Shown in pieces: positions 1 to 8,683 of a stretch of 64,000 nt of DNA. Origin of the DNA: Pseudoduganella lurida (lineage in GTDB: Bacteria; Pseudomonadota; Gammaproteobacteria; Burkholderiales; Burkholderiaceae_D); NCBI RefSeq assembly GCF_007830455.1, contig NZ_VLLB01000004.1, positions 1 to 64,000 of the forward strand, written 5' to 3'. The notes below the pieces were generated by a model. The model was not told where the DNA came from and made no database searches. It saw only the letters and a list, made by a program, of their open reading frames with translations. The stretch's first letter is position 1. Each line of letters opens with the position of its first letter. Made by a program: the position numbers and the translations under genes.

Positions 1-255
1 TTTAATCTCTGTTTAAAGTCCTTGCGGACTTGGTCGCCCATTCAAATAACTGACGAAACTTTCTTTCGAAAATTGCGTTTTATTACTGTATGAGCGTTTG
101 ATGCTATATTTTGAGTTATCGGGACCGAAGCCCCGGGCACTCCATCAAACGCCCACACTTATCGACTGTTGATTGTTAAAGAATTCTGCCTTTCGGCCAT
201 CGCTGTCGAACCCTTCGGTTCGTCGACAAATCGTTGTGTTTGTCAGCAGCAGAGA
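1..255 (-). other. rRNA operon leader (pre-16S 5' region)
   Basis: Read on the minus strand this is a 16S rRNA leader. It has a boxA-type antitermination element (TTCTTTAACAA, at 173-183) followed by GTGTGGGC, and ends at the left edge in AGAGATTAAA, the sequence that directly precedes and begins mature 16S rRNA in related species (bases 3-1 may be the first three of 16S). It holds several hairpins: perfect 10-base arms at 94-103 and 143-152, AAGTCC/GGACTT at about 17-32, and CGAACC/GGTTCG at about 212-227. These probably serve RNase III processing and folding of the precursor. No protein is expected here. Confidence 0.85.
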
Positions 256-261
256 GATGAG

Positions 262-290
262 ATTATGCGGTGTTTCGTGCAGCTCGTCAA
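262..290 (-). promoter_or_regulatory. rrn promoter
   Basis: Minus-strand -35 TTGACG (285-290) and -10 CATAAT (262-267) with a 17-base spacer. An A-rich stretch just upstream (about 292-310) may act as an UP element. It sits about 80 bases upstream of boxA, as expected for the main promoter of an rRNA operon. Confidence 0.8.
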
Positions 291-382
291 CCCCTCGTTT
301 TTCTTACTTTCGTCGTCAACGCCAGGCGCTTTCAACACCTCGCTGCTTCTGCATTTCTGCGTTGTTCGCTGCGAGGGACAGA

Positions 383-411
383 ACTATAGCAACCCGTCCG
401 TGACTGCGCAA
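383..411 (-). promoter_or_regulatory. possible second rrn promoter
   Basis: Minus-strand TTGCGC (406-411), 17-base spacer, TATAGT (383-388). It lies 120 bases upstream of the stronger rrn promoter and would read into the same operon. The -35 is weak, so this is a candidate only. The remaining bases up to the kinase start at 555 show no gene. Confidence 0.4.
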
Positions 412-554
412 GTTCTTTTTCAGGCAGCCGGCAAATCCTTGGCTATTCCCTTCCAGGCCCATGTTTCAGCAGGCTGTCGCATGCCCCTCGCTACGGTGGA
501 CACTTTTACGTATCGTTATCTACACTTGCTTCACCATTAAAGCCGAAGGTCGCG

Positions 555-1904
555 ATGTTCCCCACCCATTCTTTACCCGAGTCCTTGAAAGTCCTGCTGG
601 CTTCGCTGCACAAGGGATTCGATCGCACCGCCAGCTGGGTCACCCAGTTATCCTGGTGGAAGTTTTTCCTGTTCGCAGCACTGGCCCTGATTGCTGCGTC
701 CATCCTGCAGGACGAGCTGTTTTCCCCGAATGTCGATGAAGATGTCGTCATCAAGTCGCACAAGCGCCAGAAAGCGGGCGGCGACACCAATATCGTCATC
801 GACGACAGCGGCATTCACTTCAACCCGCGCGGCGGCAAGCTGAAGAACCAGCCCCAGGCTGCTCCGGCCACCCCCGCCACCCCCGCCACCCCGGAAGTGC
901 CCGAGGCGCCGGAGGCACCCGAGACGCCAGAGATCCCCGCGGTGCCCGGCACGCCAGCGCCGGCAACGACGCCGGACGTCCCTTCCGTTGCCACACAGGG
1001 TGCCAAAGCTGCGGCCAACGTCACCAACCTGCCAGGCGAGGAAGTCCATATCGAATTGCCGCCGCAGATAGGCGAGGAACTGTCCAATGCGCTTGAAGAA
1101 GCCGTGGACAACGCCGCCGAAGAAAAAGTCACGCGCTATCACGAGCAGGCCTCGACCTGGTTCAAGAGCTTTGTTTCGCTGCTGGTGCTCACCCTGTTCG
1201 GCATGAAAGCGCTCATGGGGGGCAAGCGGAAAGCGGAAGCGGAAACGCAGACGGCCAACGCCGCGGCCGAACGGGAATCCATGCAGCGCCAGCTGTCCGA
1301 GGCGAAGATGCAGATGATGCAGGCGCAGGTCGAGCCGCATTTCCTGTTCAATACGCTGGCGTCCGTGGAGCACCTGATCGAAACGGATCCGCCCCGGGCA
1401 TCGGCCATGCAGCGCAGCCTCATCAAATATCTGCGCGCGGTGCTGCCACAGATGCGCGACAACACGCTGATCACCAACCTGGGCCGGGAGGCGGACATGG
1501 TGCTGGCCTATCTGGCCCTGCTGAAGATGCGCATGGAGGAAAGGCTGACGATCGACTTCGACATTCCCGATGGCCTGCGCAGTGCCGCCTTCCCGCCGAT
1601 GATGCTGCAGTCGATGGTGGAAAACGCCATCAAGCACGGCCTCGAAGGCAAGCCCGCAGGCGGCACGCTGACCGTGCGCGCGGAAGTGGCCCACAGCCAG
1701 CTGCGCGTGATCGTCAAGGACGACGGCCTGGGCTTCGGCGCCAAGCCCAGCGACGGCACAGGCCTCGGCCTGTCGACCATCCGCGAGCGCCTGAAGCTGC
1801 TGCATGGCGAACAGGGCCACCTGGCCATCGAGCCGAACCAGCCGAGCGGCGTGATCGCCACCATCGAGGTGCCCTACCAGCTGTCGGCGCCGTTCCGGAA
1901 ATAA
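555..1904 (+). CDS. LytS-type sensor histidine kinase
   Basis: Inner-membrane histidine kinase of the His_kinase/HATPase (PF06580) class, 449 residues. Seen: a membrane segment at about 34-50, a Pro/Ala/Glu-rich low-complexity linker at about 101-145, a second membrane segment at about 204-221, a short coiled coil, then the phosphoacceptor motif QVEPHFLFNTL with His262. The ATPase lobe has an N-box VENAIKHG around Asn357 and glycine boxes DDGLGFG (389-395) and GTGLGLS (401-407). The loop between the membrane segments (about 150 residues) would be periplasmic and is probably the sensor region, but no known ligand domain is recognisable. A GAAGG sequence precedes the ATG. The LytTR regulator that follows is the likely partner. 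The signal is unknown. Confidence 0.85.
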   Translation: MFPTHSLPESLKVLLASLHKGFDRTASWVTQLSWWKFFLFAALALIAASILQDELFSPNVDEDVVIKSHKRQKAGGDTNIVIDDSGIHFNPRGGKLKNQPQAAPATPATPATPEVPEAPEAPETPEIPAVPGTPAPATTPDVPSVATQGAKAAANVTNLPGEEVHIELPPQIGEELSNALEEAVDNAAEEKVTRYHEQASTWFKSFVSLLVLTLFGMKALMGGKRKAEAETQTANAAAERESMQRQLSEAKMQMMQAQVEPHFLFNTLASVEHLIETDPPRASAMQRSLIKYLRAVLPQMRDNTLITNLGREADMVLAYLALLKMRMEERLTIDFDIPDGLRSAAFPPMMLQSMVENAIKHGLEGKPAGGTLTVRAEVAHSQLRVIVKDDGLGFGAKPSDGTGLGLSTIRERLKLLHGEQGHLAIEPNQPSGVIATIEVPYQLSAPFRK

Positions 1905-2003
1905 GTCTATTTTGGCCGACGTTGCGAAGGCATTGCGCCGGCCGCCGATTCATTGAATAATTGGCACCTGTTGCCCTCCCGTTGCCAACTCTCCCCTGCC
2001 GCC

Positions 2004-2765
2004 ATGCCCACTGCGATCCTAGCCGACGATGAACGTTTGATGCGCGACCAGCTGCGCATGCGCCTGGGCCAGGTGTGGCCGGAACTGGAGATCATCGGCG
2101 AAGCCAAGAATGGCGACGAAGCGATTGCCCTCGTCGACGAGCTGCGGCCCGACTTCACGTTCCTCGATATCCGCATGCCCGGCAAGACCGGCATGGAAGC
2201 GGCGGCGGCCATCGGCGGCCGAAGCCATGTGGTGTTCGTCACGGCCTACGATGCCTATGCCGTCGAGGCCTTCGAGCGCGGCGCTGTCGACTACGTGCTG
2301 AAACCACCGGAACAGGAGCGCCTGCAGATCACCGTGCAGCGGCTGAAGGAGCGCCTGGCCAAGCCGGCCGGCGACGTGAACGCCAGTGTCACGGCGATGC
2401 TGTCGCAGCTGGCCGAAAAGATCGCCGCGCCAAAGCCGAAGTTCCTGCAATGGATCCAGGCCAGTATCGGCCAGGACCTGCGCATGATTCCCGTGGAAGA
2501 AATCCTGTTCTTCCGCTCCGATGAGAAATACACCTGCGTGCAGACGGATAAATTCGAAGCCCTGATCCGCAAGCCGGTACGGGATCTGGCGGAGGAACTG
2601 GATCCGGCGCTGTTCTGGCAGATCCACCGCGCCACGCTGGTCAATGTCACGGCGATCGAAGGCGTTACACGCGATATCCGCGGCCGTCATCTCGTGATGG
2701 TCAAGGGCCGCCCCGAAAAGCTCGAAGTGAGCCGCAGCTTCCTGCACCTGTTCAAGCAGATGTAG
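2004..2765 (+). CDS. LytTR-family response regulator
   Basis: Two-domain response regulator of 253 residues. The receiver domain (about 1-120) has the acidic pair Asp8/Asp9, phosphoacceptor Asp55 in FLDIRMPG and the conserved Lys in LKPP. The C-terminal half (about 145-250) is a LytTR DNA-binding domain that binds direct repeats upstream of target genes. It lies about 100 bases after the LytS-type kinase and should be its partner. The reading frame is open from a TTG at 1953, but the ATG at 2004 starts exactly at the receiver fold and is preferred. Neither start has a clear ribosome-binding site. Confidence 0.85.
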   Translation: MPTAILADDERLMRDQLRMRLGQVWPELEIIGEAKNGDEAIALVDELRPDFTFLDIRMPGKTGMEAAAAIGGRSHVVFVTAYDAYAVEAFERGAVDYVLKPPEQERLQITVQRLKERLAKPAGDVNASVTAMLSQLAEKIAAPKPKFLQWIQASIGQDLRMIPVEEILFFRSDEKYTCVQTDKFEALIRKPVRDLAEELDPALFWQIHRATLVNVTAIEGVTRDIRGRHLVMVKGRPEKLEVSRSFLHLFKQM

Positions 2766-2871
2766 CCATCCGGCCCGGCGCCGGACCGCGCCTGTGCCAT
2801 ATCAATCCTGTTTCCATCCGGCTGTATTACGGTTTTCCAGCGGCTGAGCCCACCGGCCGAGGGGAACCGTC

Positions 2872-3648
2872 ATGCGAGCAGCGCGACCGTTGATGCTGGC
2901 TGCCGTCCTGCTGGCCGCCCGGGCTGCCTGGCGGCTGCGCAAGCGGCGCCGCACGCCCGCGGAACAGCGCGAAGCCGATGCCCGTGCCCGCATGGCCGGC
3001 CGGCGTGCCACCGACTATGCGCTGGAAAACATCCGCGAGGAAGAACGCGCCCACATCGCGCGCGAACTGCACGACGACCTGGGCCAGTTGCTGGCCACGC
3101 TGCGCGTCGACATGAGCCTGCTCACGCAGGCGATGACGGCGACGCCGGTCGACGAGCACACCCGCGAGCTGCTGGCCGGCATGGACCAGCGCCTGCTGTC
3201 GGCCATCACCTCGCTGCGCCGCATCGCCAGCAACCTGCGTCCCCACGCGCTGGACGAAGGCGGCCTCTACTTCGCGCTGCAATCGCTGCGCAACGATTTC
3301 GAGGAACGGCACGGCATTCCCTGCCAGCTCGATGCCAGCGAAAGTGCGCTCGTGCTGAGCGACCGCTACAGCACGGCGATCTTTCGCATCGTGCAGGAAT
3401 CGCTGACCAATATTGCCCGCCATGCCGCGGCGCGCCACGTGCGGATCAGGCTGCGCCGCCATCCGGGCATGCTGCACATCACCATCGAGGACGACGGCCG
3501 CGGCATCCATCAGGCCGACATGGACAAGCCCGCTTCATTCGGCCTGCTCGGGATGCGCGAGCGGGTCTGGGCCATCCGTGGGGATATCGCAATTACCGGC
3601 AGCGCACGCGGGACTACCATCGATATCCATCTCCCCCTGCCGGAGTAA
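2872..3648 (+). CDS. NarX/NarQ-type histidine kinase without sensor domain
   Basis: 258-residue kinase of the HisKA_3 class. The dimerisation motif EERAHIARELHDDLGQ contains His67. The ATPase has an N-box (QESLTNIARH), a G1 box (EDDGRGI) and a G2 region (GLLGMRERV). The only possible membrane piece is the hydrophobic N-terminus (about 7-19), and there is no room for a sensor domain. Kinases of this type normally pair with a NarL/FixJ regulator, but none is encoded beside it. It may be an orphan or a co-kinase that works with a distant regulator. Start: ATG at 2872 after AGGGGAACC. Confidence 0.8.
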   Translation: MRAARPLMLAAVLLAARAAWRLRKRRRTPAEQREADARARMAGRRATDYALENIREEERAHIARELHDDLGQLLATLRVDMSLLTQAMTATPVDEHTRELLAGMDQRLLSAITSLRRIASNLRPHALDEGGLYFALQSLRNDFEERHGIPCQLDASESALVLSDRYSTAIFRIVQESLTNIARHAAARHVRIRLRRHPGMLHITIEDDGRGIHQADMDKPASFGLLGMRERVWAIRGDIAITGSARGTTIDIHLPLPE

Positions 3649-3652
3649 CGCC

Positions 3653-3931
3653 ATGAGCATTGATAAACTCCCTGGATTGAACGAGCGCAAACAACGCCGC
3701 CTTGCGGATGGAGGAGGTCCGCCTTATGATGAATCCATGCTGATACGCGTCGAAAAACTGGAACAGGATGTTGCCGTGATCAAGTCCGACCTGACTCTGA
3801 TCAAGGCCACCTACGCCACCAAATCCGATATCGCGGAAGCAAAGGCGGCAATCATCATGTGGGTGGTCACGGCTGTCTTCCTGGCGCAGCTCCTGCCGGC
3901 CCTGCTGAAAATCTATCTCCCCGCAACATGA
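3653..3931 (+). CDS. small coiled-coil membrane protein
   Basis: 92-residue protein, not assigned to a family. The centre (about 30-63) is a heptad-like helix (RVEKLEQDVAVIKSDLTLIK), followed by a single strongly hydrophobic segment (about 69-87). The layout, an N-terminal cytoplasmic coiled coil with a C-terminal anchor, resembles XhlA-type and related small accessory membrane proteins, but no function can be given. It starts 4 bases after the kinase stop and is probably co-transcribed. A second in-frame ATG at 3737 directly before the coiled coil is an alternative start. Confidence 0.6.
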   Translation: MSIDKLPGLNERKQRRLADGGGPPYDESMLIRVEKLEQDVAVIKSDLTLIKATYATKSDIAEAKAAIIMWVVTAVFLAQLLPALLKIYLPAT

Positions 3932-3966
3932 AAAAACCGCCCGGCTGCTTGCGCAGCGGGCGGTTT
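3931..3966 (-). terminator. intrinsic terminator of the porin gene
   Basis: A GC-rich hairpin (AAACCGCCCG-GCTGC paired with GCAGC-GGGCGGTTT) followed on the minus strand by six T residues (3931-3936). On the plus strand only three T residues follow, so it mainly serves the porin gene that ends at 4009. Confidence 0.85.
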
Positions 3967-4008
3967 GGCATATCCTGCACCAGGCGCCGTCTCCGGCGCC
4001 TTTTCCAT

Positions 4009-5094
4009 TTAGAACGTGTGACGTACGCCCAGGTTGAAGGCGCCGTCGCCGCTGCCGGCCTCGTTGTTGTTGCCCACGGTGTAGCCGGCACCGTTCTTGT
4101 TCTTGATCTTCGCGTAAGCGATGTACGTGCTGGTGCGCTTCGACAGCGCGTGGGTGTAGCCGACCGCCCACTGATGCGCATCCTGGTTCTTCGCAGTCTT
4201 GTCGTTCTTGTTCATCCACGAACCGATGATGGTGCCGCTGCCGACCGGTACCTGCACGCCGACCAGCGCGTCATCCGCTTCCAGCGATGCCGTCGGTGCC
4301 ACGCGCAGGTTGTAGGCGTTGGCGACCGGGATCGGCGAGCTGTTCAGGCCCTTGTCGCGCTCGAAGGCCGCGAACACCTTCACGACCTTGAAGTCGTAGT
4401 TGATGGCGAACAGCGTGTTCTTGCCGTCTTCACGCTCGATGCCAGCCACGGTGCCGGCAGGTGCCGAGTCGTTGTTGCGGTTGTTGTACACCAGGCTCGC
4501 GTTCAGCGGACCCTGCGAGTAGTTGAAGCCGATCGAGAACTGGCGGCCAGCTTCGTTGTCACCGGCCTGCTCGCCCAGTGCGTACAGGCCTTCGACGGAG
4601 AAGCCGCTCCAGTTCGGCGTGGTGTAGACCACGGCGTTCGACACGCGGGTGTTCACGCCACCGGCCGGGAACAGGTTCTTCGCGCTGCCTGCGTAGCCGG
4701 CGCCGAACGGATCGGCCACCTTGCTCAGGGCGTTGTACAGCGGATTGTATTGACGGCCCAGGGTCAGCGTACCGAGCGTCTTGCTTTTCAGGCCGACGAA
4801 GGCCTGGCGGTTGAATAGCGTGCCGGAGCTGTCGATCGTGCCGTCGTCGATCTTGTAGCCCGCTTCCAGCGTGAAGATGGCCTGCAGGTCGTTACCCAGG
4901 TCCTCGACGCCGCGGAAACCGAGACGCGACTGGCTGCCGATACCACTCGTGACCTTCGTCACGTCACCGGCCGCACCACCCGTTTCACGGACGATACCGG
5001 CGTCGACGATACCGTAGATGGTCACGTTCGACTGGGCGGAAGCGGTGGCGGCGAAACTGCCGGCGATGAGTGCGGCCAGAATAAGTTTTTTCAC
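4009..5094 (-). CDS. general outer-membrane porin
   Basis: 361-residue trimeric beta-barrel porin of the Gram-negative porin_4 / OmpC-like family common in Burkholderiales. Seen: a Sec signal peptide (MKKLILAALIAGSFAATASA, cleavage before Gln21), the N-terminal strand VTIYGIVDAGI, many alternating beta-strand segments and a C-terminal Phe (GVRHTF), the BAM recognition signal. It allows diffusion of small hydrophilic solutes; substrate preference cannot be read from sequence. A monocistronic unit with its own promoter and terminator. Confidence 0.92.
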   Translation of the reverse strand: MKKLILAALIAGSFAATASAQSNVTIYGIVDAGIVRETGGAAGDVTKVTSGIGSQSRLGFRGVEDLGNDLQAIFTLEAGYKIDDGTIDSSGTLFNRQAFVGLKSKTLGTLTLGRQYNPLYNALSKVADPFGAGYAGSAKNLFPAGGVNTRVSNAVVYTTPNWSGFSVEGLYALGEQAGDNEAGRQFSIGFNYSQGPLNASLVYNNRNNDSAPAGTVAGIEREDGKNTLFAINYDFKVVKVFAAFERDKGLNSSPIPVANAYNLRVAPTASLEADDALVGVQVPVGSGTIIGSWMNKNDKTAKNQDAHQWAVGYTHALSKRTSTYIAYAKIKNKNGAGYTVGNNNEAGSGDGAFNLGVRHTF

Positions 5095-5176
5095 TTGATG
5101 TTCTCTTGTTGAAGTTGGTCGGGCTGAGAGATCGCTCCTGATCTAACGGGGCGTATCTTGCCGGCCAAATACTTCA

Positions 5177-5204
5177 ACAATATGACATCGACATCTTGTT
5201 GCAA
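5177..5204 (-). promoter_or_regulatory. candidate porin promoter
   Basis: Minus-strand TTGCAA (5199-5204), 16-base spacer, TATTGT (5177-5182), about 85 bases upstream of the porin ATG. The leader is AT-rich and unstructured by eye. Confidence 0.5.
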
Positions 5205-5244
5205 CCTTGCAACGCGATGTTACTTCGGCGCCAAGCACGAGAGC

Positions 5245-5898
5245 TTACTTCAGGCGCGCTTTTGCCAGCCAGTAATACGGCAGACGTTCGATACGGATAT
5301 CGCGCGCCGCGTTGGACAGCCGCTTGCGCAGATAGCTGTCGGTGGCGAAATTCTTCAGCACTTCCACGCGCTCGCCGGAGGGCAGCAGCCGGAACTGGTA
5401 GGTATTGCCTTCCAGGTCCGTACGGGCGATGACGGTACTGCTGCCATCCACATACGTGTTATCGAGCAGCACCAGCAGCACATCCTTGCCCACTTTCGCG
5501 CGCAGCTGTGCCAGGAAGCGGTCCTGCTCCTCGCGCTTCACATGCGACCACCAGAAACCGGCGAACACGGCCGTGTACTCGCCGACCGACTCGGGCAGGT
5601 GCCAGGCATCGGCCACGGCGAAGGTCACGTTGTCGTCCTCCTCCGGCTGGCGTTCGCGGGCCAGCGCCAGCACTTCCTCGCCGATATCGGTGGCGTGGAC
5701 GGCGTCGGCCACCGGTGCGATGACGCGGGTCCAGTAGCCGGTGCCGCAGGCCAGTTCCAGCACGGTGTGGCCTTCCAGCAGGTCGGCGACCTTGTCGCGC
5801 AGCCACGCCAGGTCTTCCTGGCGTTCCGGTTTGTCGTAGACGCTTTCGATGGCGTCGGCGGTCAGCGCGTAGTACTGCGCCAGGGGGATCTGGTTCAT
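5245..5898 (-). CDS. class I SAM-dependent methyltransferase
   Basis: 217 residues with a Rossmann-type methyltransferase fold. Motif I is VLELACGTGYW (residues 46-56), followed by the acidic residue of motif II (ATDIGEEVL) and a motif like FAVADAWHLP. This binds S-adenosylmethionine; the methyl acceptor is unknown. Its ATG overlaps the stop of the CysB-like gene by 4 bases, so it is translated as the second gene of that operon. A methyltransferase coupled to a sulfur regulator is consistent with a link to sulfur/methionine metabolism, but that is inference only. Confidence 0.8.
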   Translation of the reverse strand: MNQIPLAQYYALTADAIESVYDKPERQEDLAWLRDKVADLLEGHTVLELACGTGYWTRVIAPVADAVHATDIGEEVLALARERQPEEDDNVTFAVADAWHLPESVGEYTAVFAGFWWSHVKREEQDRFLAQLRAKVGKDVLLVLLDNTYVDGSSTVIARTDLEGNTYQFRLLPSGERVEVLKNFATDSYLRKRLSNAARDIRIERLPYYWLAKARLK

Positions 5899-6836
5899 AG
5901 TTCGTAATTCTCGTGTTCGCCGCGCATCGCCTGCTCGACCAGCTTGCGGTTCAGGCTGGGCGTGAGCAGTTCGATGAACGTGTAGATATAGGAGCGCAGG
6001 TAGGCGCCCTGCTTGACGGCCACGCGCGAGATATTCATTCCGAACAGGTGGCCGGCGGGGATGGCGCGCAGGTTGCGGTCGCGTTCCGGATCGAAGGCCA
6101 TGCCGGCAATGATGCCGATGCCCATGCCCAGCTCGACATACGTCTTGATGACATCCGCATCGATCGCCTCGAGCAGGATGTCCGGCTTGATCTCGCGCAG
6201 CGTGAACGCATGGTCTATCTTGCTGCGGCCGGCAAACGCGCTGTCATAGGTAATGACGGGATAGGCGGCAATCTCTTCCAGCGTGACGGATTTGCTCTTG
6301 AGCAGCGGATGCTCGTGCGGCACCACCACCATGTGCTCCCACTGGTAGCACGGCAGCGTGATCAGGCCGTCCACGCCGGCGATCGATTCGGTGGCGATCG
6401 CCAGGTCCGCCTGGTCGCGCTGCACCATCTCGGCGATCTGGCGCGGATTGCCTTGCAATAAAGACAATCGCACCTTCGGGAATTTCAGCATGAAGGCCTG
6501 CACCACCTTCGGCAGCGTGTAGCGGGCCTGGGTATGCGTGGTGGCGATGGTGAAGCTGCCGCTGTCCTGCGCCGCGTATTCCTTGCCGATCCGTTTCAGG
6601 CTGTCGATCTCCTGCATGATCAGCTCGACCGACTGCAGCACCAGCCGGCCTGGCTCCGTCAGCCCGCGGATGCGCTTGCCATGGCGGGTGAAGATGTCGA
6701 CCCCCAGTTCCTCCTCCAGCTCGATGATGGCCTTGGACACGCCGGGCTGCGACGTGAACAGCGCCTTGGCCGCATCGGTCAGGTTGTAGTTCTGGCGGAC
6801 AGCTTCCCGTACGAAGCGGAGTTGGTGGAGATTCAT
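5895..6836 (-). CDS. cysB: CysB-family LysR regulator
   Basis: 313-residue LysR-type transcription factor. The N-terminal winged helix (about 1-60, MNLHQLRFVREAVRQNYNL, then TSQPGVSKAIIELEEELGV) is that of CysB/Cbl. The rest is the periplasmic-binding-like co-inducer domain, which in CysB binds O-acetyl/N-acetylserine. It is transcribed divergently from cysI, with a T-N11-A box in the shared 155-base gap, so it should activate sulfate assimilation when sulfur is limiting. Length fits CysB (about 310-324). Cbl or another paralogue cannot be excluded. Confidence 0.88.
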   Translation of the reverse strand: MNLHQLRFVREAVRQNYNLTDAAKALFTSQPGVSKAIIELEEELGVDIFTRHGKRIRGLTEPGRLVLQSVELIMQEIDSLKRIGKEYAAQDSGSFTIATTHTQARYTLPKVVQAFMLKFPKVRLSLLQGNPRQIAEMVQRDQADLAIATESIAGVDGLITLPCYQWEHMVVVPHEHPLLKSKSVTLEEIAAYPVITYDSAFAGRSKIDHAFTLREIKPDILLEAIDADVIKTYVELGMGIGIIAGMAFDPERDRNLRAIPAGHLFGMNISRVAVKQGAYLRSYIYTFIELLTPSLNRKLVEQAMRGEHENYEL

Positions 6837-6873
6837 GGGGTTCCCGGCAATGAGGCCGCTATTTTACGCTGAA

Positions 6874-6898
6874 GCTTATACACCTATCGCATATAAGC
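6874..6898. promoter_or_regulatory. LysR (CysB) box
   Basis: Inverted repeat GCTTATA (6874-6880) / TATAAGC (6892-6898) with an 11-base spacer: the T-N11-A layout of LysR-type sites. It is centred about 65 bases upstream of the predicted cysI transcription start, the usual activation position, and also lies in the upstream region of the divergent regulator gene (autoregulation possible). Confidence 0.65.
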
Positions 6899-6916
6899 AA
6901 ATAAAGACTAAGTCGT

Positions 6917-6944
6917 TTGGAATAAAGGAGAATTTTATTACTAT
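6917..6944 (+). promoter_or_regulatory. cysI operon promoter
   Basis: TTGGAA (6917-6922), 16-base spacer, TACTAT (6939-6944). The suboptimal -35 is typical of an activator-dependent promoter. The leader to the cysI ATG is about 40 bases. Confidence 0.5.
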
Positions 6945-6991
6945 AGCGAAAACTTGGGGGGAGACCCCATGCCCGCGACCATAGGAACGCC

Positions 6992-8683
6992 ATGTATCAA
7001 TACGACCAGTATGACCATCTCATCGTGCGGGAGCGCATCGCGCAGTACCGCGACCAGGTAGAGCGCCGCCTGGCCGGTGAGCTGACCGAAGAAGAATTCC
7101 TGCCGCTGCGCCTGCAGAACGGCCTGTACATGCAGCGCCACGCCTACATGCTGCGCATCGCCGTGCCTTACGGCCTGCTCTCCTCGAAGCAGATGCGCAT
7201 GTTCGCCCACATCGCCCGCAAGTACGACCGCGGCTACGGCCACTTCACCACGCGCCAGAACATCCAGTTCAACTGGATCGAGCTGGAACACACCCCCGAT
7301 ATCCTGGCCGACCTGGCATCCGTCGAGATGCATGCGATCCAGACCTCCGGCAACTGCATCCGCAACGTCACGTCCGACGAATTCGCCGGCGTCGCGGCGG
7401 ACGAGATCATCGATCCCCGTCCGTACGCGGAAGTGCTGCGCCAGTGGTCCACGTTCCACCCCGAATTCATCGCCCTGCCCCGCAAGTTCAAGGTCGCCAT
7501 CAACGGCGCCGTGGAAGACCGCGCCGCGATCGCGATCCACGACATCGGCCTGACGGTCGTGACGAACGAAGCGGGCGAGATCGGCTTTCGCGTGATGGTC
7601 GGTGGCGGCATGGGCCGCACGCCGATCATCGGCACGACGATCCGCGAATTCCTGCCGCGCGAACACCTGCTCACGTACACGGAAGCGATCATGCGCGTGT
7701 ATAACCAGTACGGCCGCCGCGACAACAAGTACAAGGCACGCATCAAGATCCTGGTGAAGGCCATCGGCGCCGAGGAATTCGCCCGCCAGGTCGAGGAAGA
7801 ATGGGCCGACCTGAAAGGCACCGAAGAGACGCTGACGCTGGAAGAAATGGAGCGCGTGATCGCCTACTTCCAGCCGCACGGCTACGAAGCGCTGCCGGCC
7901 ATCGACCCGCGCGCGGACCACGCCGACAACAAGGCGTTCGGCAACTGGCTGTCCCGTAACGTGAAGCCGCACAAGGTGCCGGGCTACGCGGCCGTGCTGC
8001 TATCGCTGAAGAAGACCGGCATCCCGCCGGGCGACGCCACCGCCGAACAGATGGACTTCATGGCCGACCTGGCCGACCGCTACAGCTTCGGCGAACTGCG
8101 CGTGACGCACGAGCAGAACATCGTGCTGGCCGATGTGCAGCAGGGCGAACTGTTCGCGCTGTGGCAGGAGATCAAGGCGCGCGGCCTGGCCACGCCGAAC
8201 ATCGGCCTGCTGACGGACATGATCTGCTGCCCGGGCGGCGACTTCTGCTCGCTGGCCAATGCGAAATCGATCCCGATCGCGGCCGCCATCGCGGAGCGCT
8301 TCGACCACCTCGACTTCCTGCACGATATCGGCGACATCGAACTGAACATCAGCGGCTGCATCAACGCCTGCGGCCACCACCACGTGGGCAGCATCGGCGT
8401 GCTGGGCGTCGACAAGGATGGCAGCGAATGGTATCAGGTGTCGATCGGCGGCGCGCAGGGCAACCACGCCGCGATCGGCAAGATCATCGGCCCGTCGTTC
8501 TCCGCGCACCAGATGCCGGAAGTGATCGACCGCCTGCTGCAGGTCTACCTGCGCGAGCGCACGCCGGACGAGCGCTTCATCGATACCGCGCAACGCCTCG
8601 GTATCGCCCCGTTCAAGGAACACGTTTATGCCACGCCGATCCAGGAACCGGGCCGTCTGGTAGGAGAGGATGAATATGCCTGA
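6992..8683 (+). CDS. cysI: assimilatory sulfite reductase, haemoprotein subunit
   Basis: 563-residue sirohaem/[4Fe-4S] enzyme of the nitrite/sulfite reductase family that reduces sulfite to sulfide with six electrons. Two ferredoxin-like halves each have the characteristic FTTRQNIQFNW-type and TGC-like motifs. Cluster ligands are visible as C-X5-C (Cys413, Cys419 in CPGGDFC) and C-X3-C (Cys456, Cys460 in GCINACG). First gene of the cys operon, and its end overlaps the DUF934 gene. No cysJ flavoprotein follows, so electrons must come from another donor (ferredoxin or an unlinked reductase). Confidence 0.93.
   Translation: MYQYDQYDHLIVRERIAQYRDQVERRLAGELTEEEFLPLRLQNGLYMQRHAYMLRIAVPYGLLSSKQMRMFAHIARKYDRGYGHFTTRQNIQFNWIELEHTPDILADLASVEMHAIQTSGNCIRNVTSDEFAGVAADEIIDPRPYAEVLRQWSTFHPEFIALPRKFKVAINGAVEDRAAIAIHDIGLTVVTNEAGEIGFRVMVGGGMGRTPIIGTTIREFLPREHLLTYTEAIMRVYNQYGRRDNKYKARIKILVKAIGAEEFARQVEEEWADLKGTEETLTLEEMERVIAYFQPHGYEALPAIDPRADHADNKAFGNWLSRNVKPHKVPGYAAVLLSLKKTGIPPGDATAEQMDFMADLADRYSFGELRVTHEQNIVLADVQQGELFALWQEIKARGLATPNIGLLTDMICCPGGDFCSLANAKSIPIAAAIAERFDHLDFLHDIGDIELNISGCINACGHHHVGSIGVLGVDKDGSEWYQVSIGGAQGNHAAIGKIIGPSFSAHQMPEVIDRLLQVYLRERTPDERFIDTAQRLGIAPFKEHVYATPIQEPGRLVGEDEYA

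Noticed and set aside
101..145. Pro/Ala/Thr codon repeats in the first kinase as a functional DNA repeat (in fact at about 855-990)
   Set aside because: The repeat is imperfect, keeps the reading frame and is best explained as a flexible protein linker.
169..540. Short frames in the first 540 bases
   Set aside because: They lie in the rRNA promoter and leader, have no ribosome-binding site and no protein-like features.
2767..2790. Hairpin TCCGGC/GCCGGA after the first LytTR gene as terminator
   Set aside because: No T run follows; short GC hairpins are frequent by chance at this GC content.
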